Shown here: positions 37,101-44,873 of the stretch, piece after piece
How the letters are laid out: the number at the start of each line of letters is the position of its first letter
Position numbering within the stretch: the stretch's first letter is position 1
DNA from: Victivallales bacterium
GTDB taxonomy: Bacteria; Verrucomicrobiota; Lentisphaeria; Oligosphaerales; Oligosphaeraceae
NCBI GenBank assembly: GCA_017417585.1
Contig: JAFPYX010000061.1
Location: 62,001-126,000 of the forward strand
Direction of reading: 5' to 3'
DNA: 64,000 bases
Notes under the pieces: model-generated
Told to the model about the DNA's origin: nothing
Databases searched by the model: none
The model's input: only the letters and a program-made list of their open reading frames with translations
Made by a program: the position numbers and the translations under genes

Positions 37101-37324
37101 GCGCGGTCACCAATGCGGGCCGCCAGCGTCTGCGCCCCGTGCTGATGACCACGATGACCACCTGTTGCGGAATGCTCCCGATGGCGCTCTCCAAGAGCAC
37201 CGGAAGCGAGTTGTGGAGCCCTCTGGCCACCACCATCATCGGCGGCCTGATGATCTCCATGGTCGTCACGCTGGCGGTGATTCCCACCATCTACTCGTTC
37301 GTGCTCAAGCCCAAGACCGCATGA
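34163..37324 (+). CDS. RND efflux transporter permease (AcrB/HAE1 family)
   Basis: 1053 residues, the usual length. Starts with the family N-terminal helix (VTRPIATSMLFVMVLVLGV), has the porter-domain motif DLTPEIEPTRVTV, the proton-relay helix block ALSIAVGMVVDNAIVVLEN with its Asp, and the second-half equivalent FIGLIMLVGTVVNNAIVLVDY, where the first Asp is Asn-rich VVNNA. Twelve membrane segments and two large periplasmic loops fit. It exports drugs, lipids or other hydrophobic compounds by proton antiport. It starts 30 bp after the adaptor gene and ends 9 bp before the PII-like gene. The operon has no TetR-type regulator beside it. Confidence 0.95.
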   Translation: MKLPEFGVTRPIATSMLFVMVLVLGVICFSKLGVDLTPEIEPTRVTVMTTWEGASAEDVESKVTRVLEKRLGSVSNLDEIRSTTREGVSNISCTFTWGTNIDEASNDVRSKVDMAKDSLPDDADTPTIFKFDSADMPILLIGVTAKESIEKLYDIIDDEVAQPLQRIEGVGAVNAFGGLQRQINIILSREKLAGYGLTLDDITKAIANENRTLPAGSLKISRTEYTIRVLGEFDDPMQIKEIPVLRNQGKLLRIKDFAEVKDGFEEISQYVETMGRDGMMMIVQKRTGANTVKVCADVLAELENLRHQIPQDIEFYVINDSSDFISNSIRNVRGTVLWGGLFVILVSYFFLRSIRSSLVIALTIPFSLIIAFCFMYFMGWTINMISLSALSIAVGMVVDNAIVVLENITSHISCGVRVKEAAMFAAGEVGLSLVASTATTICVFLPLVFVQGATGIMFKQLGGLVTATLLASMVCALLLTPMLASRLLKRAPSGPENGGVPSGLGARLYAASENLFLAVEKAYGWFLGHCLKHRYFVLICGAVLIALAILAIPFVGTEFTPDQDLGEMEIQFQLPVSTRSELTAEMARRITNLVYAKEKELLETKYAGQAIAPDDSGRPRTTGIRFNNWRAGSSSWGRSAGSHIGRINIKLLKREQRPYSSAELGDAVLSELRTWPELDRVFLSTSNRLMSMILGGSNEKPIIVNVLGYDLNTTLGIANRIRELALKIPGCKDPTVTFDSGNRELVIEINRDAAAALNVSVNSIVSSIRTLFYGSTASKFRQSEDEYDIFLQLREDERRSINDLQNSEITVNGKRIRLDAVATIHEALGPLSISRTGQERVVYLQMDVYDRSLGEVFADLKQAIEDNISLPQGVSLDYTGQVKEQGKSFNDLTLMLVLGILLVYMVMAAEFESHSAPFVVMFSIPFAFAGAVFALLGGGYTLNMFSFIGLIMLVGTVVNNAIVLVDYINLLVARGQDVYSAVTNAGRQRLRPVLMTTMTTCCGMLPMALSKSTGSELWSPLATTIIGGLMISMVVTLAVIPTIYSFVLKPKTA

Positions 37325-37333
37325 TCTCCTGCC

Positions 37334-37648
37334 ATGAAGTTGATTTTCATCGTGTATAACATTTCCATCGAGGAGGAAGTACAGCAGCTGCTGAAGGCCC
37401 AGGACGTGAGAAGCTATACCCAGTGGCCACGGCTGGTCGGCGTGGGCGAACTGGCCGGTGCGCGGCTGGACAACGGCGTATGGCCCGGGGCAAACAGCGC
37501 GGTGGTGGCCGTGGTGCCGGATGAAAAGGCCGCGCCGCTAATGGCGGCTGTACGCGCCCTGCGTGCTGGGGAAGGCCGCCGCGAGGGTATCGAGGCCTTC
37601 CAGCTCAACGTCGAGGATTCCACCGCAAATTGCAGGATGGAACCGTGA
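37334..37648 (+). CDS. PII-like (CutA/DUF3240-type) small protein after the RND pump
   Basis: 104 residues of ferredoxin-like pattern: strand MKLIFIVYNISIEEEV, helix EEVQQLLKAQ, then VRSYTQWPRLVGVGE, and strand NSAVVAVVPDEKAAPL followed by helix LMAAVRALRAGE. This order matches the PII/CutA superfamily and recalls small proteins found beside RND metal or drug pumps. The T-loop region (GELAGARLDNGVWPG) is of medium length. It starts 9 bp after the permease stop, so it is surely co-transcribed and probably senses a ligand or tunes the pump. Exact family uncertain. Confidence 0.6.
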   Translation: MKLIFIVYNISIEEEVQQLLKAQDVRSYTQWPRLVGVGELAGARLDNGVWPGANSAVVAVVPDEKAAPLMAAVRALRAGEGRREGIEAFQLNVEDSTANCRMEP

Positions 37649-37802
37649 CGCGGAAGATCAGTTGTTTTCATGGTCGAGGCCTGTTCTGGGGACGAAGGCT
37701 AATGAATTCTTGACGGAGGATTATATTAATTGAACGTATTGATGCATTTGACGACCTTGTTCTTGACGTTGGTTTTCATCCATTTCGCAAGAGGCTTTCA
37801 TA

Positions 37803-38096
37803 ATGTCTGCGACGACTCCCCAAAGTGAAGATTTCATTGCTGCATTCAAGGCGCAGGTCTTTGATTGGCTTAATATTGAGAGCATGAAGCCGGAGGAGCT
37901 TACCGATGAGGAGCCGCTCTTTGGCAAGGAGTCCCGGCTGGGGTTGGATTCCCTGGATGCCGTGGAGCTGGTGGTGATGATCCAGCGCAACTACGGGATT
38001 CCGCAGAAAGCCTTTGAGAAGCGCAAGGAGCTGTTTCAGAATCTCAAGACATTGGCGGAATTTGTGCGTGGGTTCCCTGCGGACCAGAAAGTCTGA
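37803..38096 (+). CDS. Acyl carrier protein
   Basis: 97 residues. The phosphopantetheine site is Ser50 in RLGLDSLDAVELVVMI, flanked by the usual helices and the helix-III start GIPQKAFEKRKELF. The N-terminal ~20 residues are longer than in FabI-pathway ACPs, suggesting a specialised ACP rather than the housekeeping one. It ends 1 nt before the ketosynthase start and forms a three-gene cluster with it and the chain-length-factor-like gene. An AGAGG ribosome-binding site precedes the start. Confidence 0.9.
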   Translation: MSATTPQSEDFIAAFKAQVFDWLNIESMKPEELTDEEPLFGKESRLGLDSLDAVELVVMIQRNYGIPQKAFEKRKELFQNLKTLAEFVRGFPADQKV

Positions 38097-38097
38097 C

Positions 38098-39288
38098 ATG
38101 CAAGAGGCCCTGGTTATCGGGATGGGTGCGGTTTCCGCGCTGGGCATCGGGCTGAAGGCTGCGGATACGCAACTTCATGCCCAGCACATCGAGCCGCATG
38201 ACTTGACCCGGTTCCAGAGCGTATTGAAGCTGCCAGTCTATGAAGTCCCGCACCCTGGCCGGAGCGACTTCCCTGGAGGAAATGCTCTTCTATGGTTGGA
38301 GATGGCCGTAGAGGAGGCACTGGACAAGGCACGCCTTGCGTGCCCGGAAGAACGGGAACGGTTGCGGATTGGCGTATGTATAGGCAGTACGATATTGTGC
38401 CAACTGCACGAGTTGGAATTCTGCGCAAAACTACGTTCCGGCGAAAAGATGGCGGATGCCACGCCTTACCGAAATTATGTGGATGCCTCCCCGGCGGAAT
38501 GGCTGAAACGGAAATACTCTCTGGATGGGCCGGCATTGACGGTGTCGAATGCCTGCACTTCCAGTGCGGACGCATTGGGCATTGCGCGTTTTTGGCTGGT
38601 GGCCGGGCAATGTGATGTGGCGATTGCGGCCGGTACGGATTCACTGGAAATCGGTCCTTTGGATGGATTCCATGCCCTGGGGGTGTGCGACAAGACCCCA
38701 TGCCGCCCATTTGATGCCTCGCGGGACGGCCTGAATCTTGGCGAGGGTGCGGCTGCCGTGGTGCTGGTGCGGCCGGATTCCGATTTGCTGCAGGGACGTT
38801 GTGCGGACATCGCATTCTGCGGCTATGGCAAGACGGCTGACGCCAGTCATATCACCCAGCCACTTCCAAGCGGAGAGTATTTGGAAAGGGCAATCCAGAT
38901 TGCCTTGGCGGATGCGGGTGTGACTTCAAAGGACATCGGTTTCGTGAACGCCCATGGCACTGGAACCGAGGCGAATGACCGCGTAGAGGGACAGACGCTC
39001 GCACGGGTGTTCGGGCCGGCCTTGCGATACCATTCCACCAAGGCTTTGACTGGGCATGCACTCGGCGCCGCAGGGGCGCTGGAATTTGTCTTCACAGCGC
39101 TGATGCTCCGACGTGGTGTGGCTGTCAGAAGCCATCATTTTGAAGAACTTGCTCCGGAATTGAGCATTCCGCCATTGACCGTCGATACGCCCTTCAGGGA
39201 ACGTTATGCCGTTTCGACCTCTTTGGCTTTCGGCGGCTCCAATACTGCGTTGGTTTTGCGAAGGAGGTCGGAATGCCCGTTGTCCTGA
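38098..39288 (+). CDS. Beta-ketoacyl-ACP synthase (FabF/KS-alpha type)
   Basis: 396 residues from ATG 38098, one base after the ACP stop. The full Cys-His-His triad is present: Cys153 in SNACTSSADAL, His286 in NAHGTGTEAND, and His320 in KALTGHALGAAGALE. C-terminal STSLAFGGSNTALVL is the family's glycine loop. It condenses malonyl-ACP onto a growing acyl chain. Position beside a specialised ACP and a Cys-less partner suggests a KS-alpha working with a KS-beta/CLF, as in aryl polyene or type II polyketide systems. Housekeeping FabF is less likely given the context but not excluded. Confidence 0.9.
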   Translation: MQEALVIGMGAVSALGIGLKAADTQLHAQHIEPHDLTRFQSVLKLPVYEVPHPGRSDFPGGNALLWLEMAVEEALDKARLACPEERERLRIGVCIGSTILCQLHELEFCAKLRSGEKMADATPYRNYVDASPAEWLKRKYSLDGPALTVSNACTSSADALGIARFWLVAGQCDVAIAAGTDSLEIGPLDGFHALGVCDKTPCRPFDASRDGLNLGEGAAAVVLVRPDSDLLQGRCADIAFCGYGKTADASHITQPLPSGEYLERAIQIALADAGVTSKDIGFVNAHGTGTEANDRVEGQTLARVFGPALRYHSTKALTGHALGAAGALEFVFTALMLRRGVAVRSHHFEELAPELSIPPLTVDTPFRERYAVSTSLAFGGSNTALVLRRRSECPLS

Positions 39289-39824
39289 ATCATTCGTTGG
39301 AGTGGGACACGATGCCGGAGGAGGCGGTGCTTCAGCAGACGCGTGTGCGTCATCGGTTCCGCCGGGCGGACCGCTATACTAGTCTATGCGTCTGCGCAGC
39401 CGATGCGCTTTTTGAAGGTCATGCCCCCTCGCCGGATACAGCGCTGATCACGGTTTCCTCCTTCGGTCCTTCGGCGACCGCCTTCCAGACCATCGAGGAA
39501 ATCCTGGATCTGCCGGCGGAGGAAGTCTCGCCGACGAAGTTTTCGCACTCGGTTGAAAACGCGGCCTGTTCTTATCTTGGAGTCGCGTTTGGACTTCATG
39601 GGCCTGTCTTTGCACTGGCTGGTTTTGACGGTGCATCAGTGGGACTGGCAAATCAACTGGCGAGGACTCTGTTGGAGCAAGGGCAGGCTCCCGAGGCGCT
39701 TGTGCTCAATGTGGTCTGCGAATCCATTGTCACTAGGCATGCCGCGGAGTTCTATCCCGAGCGCTTCCCCTGCGGCGTACCCGAACAAGTGCACGGATGG
39801 AACTATATTTGGAAGGATAATTGA
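39273..39824 (+). CDS. Truncated beta-ketoacyl synthase-like protein (chain-length-factor type)
   Basis: 183 residues starting within the end of the KS gene (16-bp overlap), with a strong AAGGAGG 5 nt before the ATG. FSHSVENAACSYLGVAFGLHG is the Ketoacyl-synt_2 (APE-type) N-terminal core; the position of the KS nucleophile is taken by other residues and the C-terminal thiolase half is absent. Such Cys-less half-KS proteins accompany KS/ACP pairs in aryl polyene-like clusters and are thought to set chain length or to form a heterodimer. The coupling by overlap strongly suggests it pairs with the KS. It is the last gene of the cluster. Confidence 0.7.
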   Translation: MPVVLNHSLEWDTMPEEAVLQQTRVRHRFRRADRYTSLCVCAADALFEGHAPSPDTALITVSSFGPSATAFQTIEEILDLPAEEVSPTKFSHSVENAACSYLGVAFGLHGPVFALAGFDGASVGLANQLARTLLEQGQAPEALVLNVVCESIVTRHAAEFYPERFPCGVPEQVHGWNYIWKDN

Positions 39825-40001
39825 GATAGCCTCACTGGCCTTCCTGAGGGATGGGGCCCCAAGTATTTAACATCCTATCATATTCATTCTCTAAAAATTA
39901 GAGATTTTTAAGATTATCTATGAAAGGAGTTGAAAGCCCTTGTTTCAGGGTTACATTCAGAATCGGGAAGGGAATCCCGGAACTCTAACTTCTCCTTTCA
40001 A

Positions 40002-40448
40002 ATGGATACTATGCCAAAACATGAAAAGCAGCCTTTGATGCCTTTTTCTGGGCGTTTTAGCCCGGAGCATCGTCAGCGTCTCCATCAGCTTCGCCGTCGT
40101 CTGGGACTTTCCTACCAGGAACTGGCCAATTTCTTTAATATGAGCTGGAGCACCTTCCGAAAATGGGAAAATGGCGAGACACCGACCTGCCATCCCCGTC
40201 ATGTCAGCCTGGTGAATGGGCTGTTGAATGGAGAATATGACGAACGTCTTCACGCCAGCCACGAGCCCATCGAAAGTCTGCTGGACAGCTGGAGGCGAAT
40301 GCCGGCTCTCATGCACCAATGCATGGAACGAATCGCCTCGACCTACGACCTATGCCAGAACGACCCGGAGGTCTGCGCAAATCTGGTGGAGCGGCTGAAC
40401 CAGGCCTCGAGTCTTGCCATCGGAAAACTCCTGGATGGCGAAAAATAG
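40002..40448 (+). CDS. XRE-family HTH transcriptional regulator
   Basis: 148 residues from ATG 40002 (ATG 40011 and an in-frame TTG at 39930 are alternatives; none has a strong ribosome-binding site). A Cro/C1 helix-turn-helix is clear: QLRRRLGLSYQELANFF, turn NMSWSTFRKWENGE, and a following helix. The ~75-residue C-terminus is helical and could be a dimerisation part. It follows the KS cluster by 177 bp and might control that cluster or the RND operon; this is inference. Confidence 0.75.
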   Translation: MDTMPKHEKQPLMPFSGRFSPEHRQRLHQLRRRLGLSYQELANFFNMSWSTFRKWENGETPTCHPRHVSLVNGLLNGEYDERLHASHEPIESLLDSWRRMPALMHQCMERIASTYDLCQNDPEVCANLVERLNQASSLAIGKLLDGEK

Positions 40449-40549
40449 GGGGTGTCGCCAAACTTGGAATAATCCCCCCCCGCGTTCAGACAGTGTGGGT
40501 TACGGGCGTTGTCGCCACGCAGGTTCTTGCCACGGCTTTCTCAGAACAA

Positions 40550-40593
40550 CATATTTCCCGGCTTGGAAATATGATCTCATATCGCCAAGCCGG
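40550..40593. other. Two mutually exclusive hairpins between convergent genes
   Basis: CATATTTCC 40550-40558 pairs with GGAAATATG 40565-40573 (9 bp). CCGGCTTGG 40558-40566 pairs with CCAAGCCGG 40585-40593 (9 bp). The stems share bases, so only one can form at a time. No long U-tract follows on either strand. It may be a bidirectional boundary between the XRE and TRL-like genes. Confidence 0.4.
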
Positions 40594-40630
40594 CACCTTC
40601 ACTTCGCACGGAGAAATGCGGCGGAAGAAC

Positions 40631-40948
40631 CTATTCCCCGTATACGACAGTCTTGTAAGTTGACCAAATCCCGAAGAAGCTCTCGACCTCCCAGTCGATA
40701 TGATGAATCTTGGTGATATTGTCATTCGCGCAGGCGGCGGTGATGGAGGAGTCCCCCACGGCAATCAACGAGAGGATGGAATGGGATTCCGCAATCCCGA
40801 TTTTGGTGTGCGGGCCTATCGGGGCGTCTCCTGCGGCAATCGGAAGCCTGAGATTGGTGTAGGCGAGTCCGACCGGGGAGGTGGATGCGCAACTGCTGAA
40901 CAGCACGGCAGCCAGAAGTACCAGGCTAAGGGCGAAGAACTTTTTCAT
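40631..40948 (-). CDS. TRL-like lipoprotein
   Basis: 105 residues from ATG 40948. Lipoprotein signal MKKFFALSLVLLAAVLFSSC with the lipobox Cys in LFSSCAS. The rest (GLAYTNLRLPIAAGDAPIG, GIAESHSILSLIAVGDSSIT, ITKIHHIDWEVESFFGIWSTY) follows the TRL domain pattern of small lipoproteins found beside tRNA or stress loci. Function unknown. It lies 13 bp downstream of ddl and is probably co-transcribed. The longer frame start at 41011 overlaps the ddl end and is rejected. Confidence 0.75.
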   Translation of the reverse strand: MKKFFALSLVLLAAVLFSSCASTSPVGLAYTNLRLPIAAGDAPIGPHTKIGIAESHSILSLIAVGDSSITAACANDNITKIHHIDWEVESFFGIWSTYKTVVYGE

Positions 40949-40961
40949 GGCGGGCAGAGGG

Positions 40962-42053
40962 TTACTTGAGGAGGAATTTCGTGCCGGAGTGGCGGGACAG
41001 GGCGTTTTCAATGAGATTGGTGATGAGTTCGGGATAGGGGATTCCGGAGTTCTTCATCATTTGCGGATACAGGGAGATGCTGGTGAAGCCGGGGATGGTA
41101 TTGACTTCATTGAGCACCCAGTCGCCTTGATTGGACAGAAAGAAGTCGATACGGGCCATTCCACTGCAGCCAAGGACATGGAAGGCCTTGGCCGCAAGCC
41201 GCTTGACTTCCTCCGCATCCTCCTCGGCCAAATCCGCGCAGGGGATGACCGTGGCACCTTCGGAGCTGAGGTACTTGGCAGCATAGCTGTAGAATTCATC
41301 GTGGGGGACGACTTCGCCGGGTTGCGCAACAAACAACTGTTTGTCCGGCAATTCCAAAACTCCGCATTCGATTTCACGGCCGACGATGCATTCTTCAAGG
41401 AGAACCTTGTCGTCGTACTTGAAGGCCTCTTCCAAGGCACCGGTGAGGCCTTCGGCATTTTTCACCTTGCTGATGCCTACCGATGAACCGGTTCTGGCCG
41501 GCTTCACGAAAAGTGGCATTCCAAGGCGTTCTTCGACGTACGCCTCGGAGAGGGATTCCCCCCTGTGGATTACCAATGAATATGCAGTGCGGAATCCGGC
41601 GGAATTGAGGAGGATCTTCGTGATGTCCTTGTCCATGCAATTTGCCGAGGAGGTATAGTCGCAACCCACGTATGGCACACCAAACATCTCAAAAAGCCCC
41701 TGGATGGTGCCGTCTTCGCCATGCATGCCGTGGAGGACCGGGAATGCGACATCGAAAGGAACCACTTCGTCCTTGCCGTCCACATACAGCACGGCTCCCT
41801 TCGTGGATCGTCCGGGATAACACATCGGCGCATCGGGAATCAGGTGGATCTTGGTCGGGTCGTCGGCCTCCTCGACAAAAGAACCCTCTCCGTAGTAATT
41901 CCAGACGCCTTCGCGGGTGATTCCCGCCACTAGCGGCTGGAAACGCTCGTGGTCGATGGCGGCGGCCACGGATTTGCAGGACTCAAGAGAGATTTCATGC
42001 TCGGTGGACTGGCCACCGCAAAGCAGCAGGACACGTATTCGAGGGGTTTCCAT
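40962..42053 (-). CDS. ddl: D-alanine-D-alanine ligase
   Basis: 363 residues. Ddl makes the D-Ala-D-Ala dipeptide for peptidoglycan in the cytoplasm. ATP-grasp hallmarks: N-terminal CGGQSTEHEISLES, phosphate-loop FVKPARTGSSVGISKV, C-terminal RIDFFLSNQGDWVLNEVN with the metal-binding Glu/Asn, then TIPGFTSISLYP. Slightly long for DdlB, close to DdlA-type. It shares a leftward operon with the TRL-like lipoprotein. The upstream 260 bp contain the inverted-repeat element at 42135-42215. Confidence 0.95.
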   Translation of the reverse strand: METPRIRVLLLCGGQSTEHEISLESCKSVAAAIDHERFQPLVAGITREGVWNYYGEGSFVEEADDPTKIHLIPDAPMCYPGRSTKGAVLYVDGKDEVVPFDVAFPVLHGMHGEDGTIQGLFEMFGVPYVGCDYTSSANCMDKDITKILLNSAGFRTAYSLVIHRGESLSEAYVEERLGMPLFVKPARTGSSVGISKVKNAEGLTGALEEAFKYDDKVLLEECIVGREIECGVLELPDKQLFVAQPGEVVPHDEFYSYAAKYLSSEGATVIPCADLAEEDAEEVKRLAAKAFHVLGCSGMARIDFFLSNQGDWVLNEVNTIPGFTSISLYPQMMKNSGIPYPELITNLIENALSRHSGTKFLLK

Positions 42054-42134
42054 GTATTAGGGTTAACGGGTGGAACAAAAGGACGGCGGTTTCAATAAGA
42101 CGACTTGTCGGATTCCGTCGCCACATTGGGAAGA

Positions 42135-42215
42135 TGCCGTTCGGGCGATTATGTTAAGACCAGTTGCCGGCGACCACGGCCCAATGCCACCGGGCCGGCA
42201 ACTGGCAGAACGGCA
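42135..42215. repeat. Nested inverted-repeat element between ddl and the ClC gene
   Basis: An inner perfect 12-bp pair, CCAGTTGCCGGC (42160-42171) with GCCGGCAACTGG (42194-42205), lies inside an outer perfect 8-bp pair, TGCCGTTC (42135-42142) with GAACGGCA (42208-42215). A TATAAT follows at 42239-42244. It sits in the divergent promoter region of ddl and the ClC gene. It looks like a REP/palindromic unit or regulator-binding region; too large and loop-rich for an ordinary operator. Confidence 0.5.
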
Positions 42216-42314
42216 CTCGCCGGGCTTCTACGTTGTAATATAATGTGTGTCTGGAAGTATAACTGACTTCTACACAAAAAACTACTGTGGTTGGCTTTTT
42301 TTGTTTCACGGGCC

Positions 42315-44111
42315 ATGAATCTAGCGGAGCGTCTTCATTCCTTTTTGCGGGAAAAAAACTGGCACCATGCAGATGCCTTGCGCATTGCAATGCTTTCCCT
42401 GTGTATAGTGGTGGGGATGTTGTCGGGCGCGGCGGCGGTTCTGATGCATGAGCTGGCTACCAAGTGCCGGGCATTTTGCCAATGGGCGGTGGAGCACTCA
42501 GGCACGGCGGCGCCATGGGTGGCGCCGGCATTGCCTGCCCTCGGTATTTTCCTTTGCATTGCCTTCATGGAGCTTTTCTTTCGGCATCGTCGCTATGAAA
42601 TCAGCCTTTGGCCGGCAATCAAAGAGGCCCGCCAGCTCGGCAAGAAGATGCACCATTATCATTCCTTCTGCCATATCCTTACCAGCGGAGTGGCGGTCGG
42701 AATGGGAATCTCAGCGGGCATGGAGGCACCCAGCGCCCTGACGGGTTCGGCAATCGGCGACGGCCTGGGCCGCAAACTGGGCCTGACGGCGGAAAGCCGC
42801 ACGTTGCTCCTGTGCGCAGGAGCCAGCGCCGGCATCGGGGCCATCTTCAATGCACCGCTGACTGGGGCGCTTTTCGCCTGCGAGGTGCTGTTGCCGTCCT
42901 CCAGTGCAGTGCTTTTGATTCCACTGCTGATTGCCGCTGCGGCTGGCGCGGTGGTCAGCCAGCTATGCCATCTGGCGGTCCAGTTTCCCAACATCGACTA
43001 CACCTGGCAAATGGGCAACCTCTGGATCTATGCACTCATCGGCCTGACAAGCGGCGCCTTCGCCGCCTTCGTCATCAAGGGCGCGACAGTGGTCTCCCGA
43101 GTGGCGGCGAAAGTGCCTGGCGGCCGCTGGGGGAGGGGATTTCTGGGAGGGGCAGTGCTTTACCTGGCGTTCTTGATGTTGCCTGCGCTCTCCGGACAGG
43201 GATTCAATTTCATCGCCAGCATGCTTTCCAACCACATCGACGAACTGCCGGACGGGATGTTGTCGTTTTCGACCGCCGGAAACCCTGCGTTGCTGATTTT
43301 AATGCTGCTGGTGCTGACCTTGCTGAAACCACTCGCATCGCTTTTCTCGACTGCCTCGGGCGGCGATGGCGGGATGTTCGCCCCATCGCTGGTCACGGGT
43401 TGTTTCCTGGGGGGATTCTTCTATCTGGTGCTTCAGCAACTCAACGTCACGACGATTCCGGCGCTGAATTGCATGGCCGCCGGCATGGCCGGGATGCTTG
43501 CCGGCGTGATGCACGCGCCACTTACGGGAATGTTCCTGATTGCGGAAATGCTGCGGGGCTACGGGCTGTTCGTGCCACTGATGGTGGTGGTGGCGCTGGC
43601 GACCTTCACCAGCAAATTGCTGAACGGGAACAATCTCTATTTTGCGGTGGCGAACGCATTGCGGAGCCGTTCCCAAGCTCCGGTCTTGCCGCCCACGCTG
43701 GATGACCAGGAGATGGCGAAGGTCGGCGATCTTGCCGACCAGCACTACTACACCCTGAACCAGATGGATTCCTTCCGGAGCATGATAAAGACATTGATGA
43801 TTAGCCGCCAGAATGTCTTTCCCGTGCTGGATGCCACTGGCAAACTGGTCGGCATTGTGAGCGAACGCCATCTAAGGCCTTTCATTCTGGACACGCGACT
43901 CTATGACCAGCTTATCGTGGACGATTTCATGGGGCCGTTGCCACCGGTGCTTCCCGACAACGCAACGGTGGGGGAGGCGGCGCGCGTCTTCGACCTGTCC
44001 AATGCCGAGGTCATAGCCATAACCCACAATGGACGTTTCCTGGGCTTCCTCTCCAAGGCGCATCTTCTTGAAAACTACCGTCGGCTGCTGGGATATCACG
44101 AATTGTTTTAA
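42315..44111 (+). CDS. ClC-type chloride channel/antiporter with CBS domains
   Basis: 598 residues from ATG 42315 (the frame opens at a TTG eight codons earlier). ClC motifs: GMEAPSALTGSAIGDGLGR with gating Glu137, GAIFNAPLTGALFACEVLL, and GGDGGMFAPSLVTGCFLGG. Ten or so membrane helices span ~25-440. The C-terminal ~130 residues hold two CBS repeats (FPVLDATGKLVGIVSERHL, VIAITHNGRFLGFLSKAHL), which bind nucleotides and regulate transport. It moves chloride (or fluoride) across the inner membrane. Divergent from ddl; monocistronic or followed by the EF-hand gene 98 bp later. Confidence 0.92.
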   Translation: MNLAERLHSFLREKNWHHADALRIAMLSLCIVVGMLSGAAAVLMHELATKCRAFCQWAVEHSGTAAPWVAPALPALGIFLCIAFMELFFRHRRYEISLWPAIKEARQLGKKMHHYHSFCHILTSGVAVGMGISAGMEAPSALTGSAIGDGLGRKLGLTAESRTLLLCAGASAGIGAIFNAPLTGALFACEVLLPSSSAVLLIPLLIAAAAGAVVSQLCHLAVQFPNIDYTWQMGNLWIYALIGLTSGAFAAFVIKGATVVSRVAAKVPGGRWGRGFLGGAVLYLAFLMLPALSGQGFNFIASMLSNHIDELPDGMLSFSTAGNPALLILMLLVLTLLKPLASLFSTASGGDGGMFAPSLVTGCFLGGFFYLVLQQLNVTTIPALNCMAAGMAGMLAGVMHAPLTGMFLIAEMLRGYGLFVPLMVVVALATFTSKLLNGNNLYFAVANALRSRSQAPVLPPTLDDQEMAKVGDLADQHYYTLNQMDSFRSMIKTLMISRQNVFPVLDATGKLVGIVSERHLRPFILDTRLYDQLIVDDFMGPLPPVLPDNATVGEAARVFDLSNAEVIAITHNGRFLGFLSKAHLLENYRRLLGYHELF

Positions 44112-44209
44112 ACCGGCCGCCAAAATAAACCCCTGTCAAATGCGTTATTTGGCCAGAAGCCCGGCGGGGCTGTATGAAACCACCGAACTCGAACAACCAA
44201 GAGGTCTCC

Positions 44210-44776
44210 ATGAAAAAGTTGCTTGCCATTGCAATGACACTTGTGCTTGCAGGAATGCTCGTCCATGCCCAGGAAACGCCTCCGTCCGATGGAGCCGAAG
44301 GCGAACAACTTCCGGCGTCTCCAGAAGTCCATGTCCCCGAACGGCATGGCGGTCCTGGAAGAGTGCGCCAAAGGAATCCGGAGGCGGTGGCGCAGATTCG
44401 CCTTGAACGTCTACGCTCCGAGATTTCCGAACTCAAGGCAATGTATGACGAGAATCAGGATGGCGTCTTGGATGAGGCCGAACGTGCCAAGCTGGATGCC
44501 GATCTAGCCATCGCCGAACGGCTGGAAAATTTCGTGCGGTTGGCGAAAATCCTCAAGCAGATCGATGTGGACCGGGATTATGAAATCAGCGATGAGGAGG
44601 CGAAACAAATTCCGCAGGCGATGGATCAGTTGCGCCCGGCCGGTGGGCAGGGGATGCGGCGTGGCGGTCCCGGTGGCCGTCCGCAGGGTGTTCCTGGCAG
44701 GCGTCATGGCGGACCTAGGGGGGAAAGCCGGGGGGACGAGGAACGTCCGCCTCTTCCACCCACTCTTGAAGAATAG
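44210..44776 (+). CDS. Secreted EF-hand protein
   Basis: 188 residues from ATG 44210 with a GAGG site 7 nt upstream; signal peptide MKKLLAIAMTLVLAGMLVHA. Two EF-hand loops: DENQDGVLDEAE (80-91), a canonical loop, and DVDRDYEISDEE (119-130), slightly degenerate. The ~45-residue tail is rich in Gly, Arg and Pro (RRGGPGGRPQGVPG). Probably a periplasmic calcium-binding protein; such proteins are common in PVC bacteria. Partner unknown. Nearest neighbours are the ClC gene and, after 300 bp, the SGNH hydrolase. Confidence 0.8.
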   Translation: MKKLLAIAMTLVLAGMLVHAQETPPSDGAEGEQLPASPEVHVPERHGGPGRVRQRNPEAVAQIRLERLRSEISELKAMYDENQDGVLDEAERAKLDADLAIAERLENFVRLAKILKQIDVDRDYEISDEEAKQIPQAMDQLRPAGGQGMRRGGPGGRPQGVPGRRHGGPRGESRGDEERPPLPPTLEE

Positions 44777-44873
44777 ACGCGGCTTCTTTTTCAACGATGT
44801 TTCCGGCAGTTTTCGCAATGCCATGGAAACGAGTCTCGGAAATGCGAATGTCGAGGGTGCCAGGCTTCCCGAT

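Noticed and set aside
39920..39988. 22-codon frame ATG 39920 to TAA 39988 before the XRE gene
   Set aside because: No ribosome-binding site; the AAAGGAG lies inside it, and nothing supports translation.
42239..42244. Perfect TATAAT upstream of the ClC gene
   Set aside because: No -35-like hexamer at 16-18 bp; not called as a promoter on its own.
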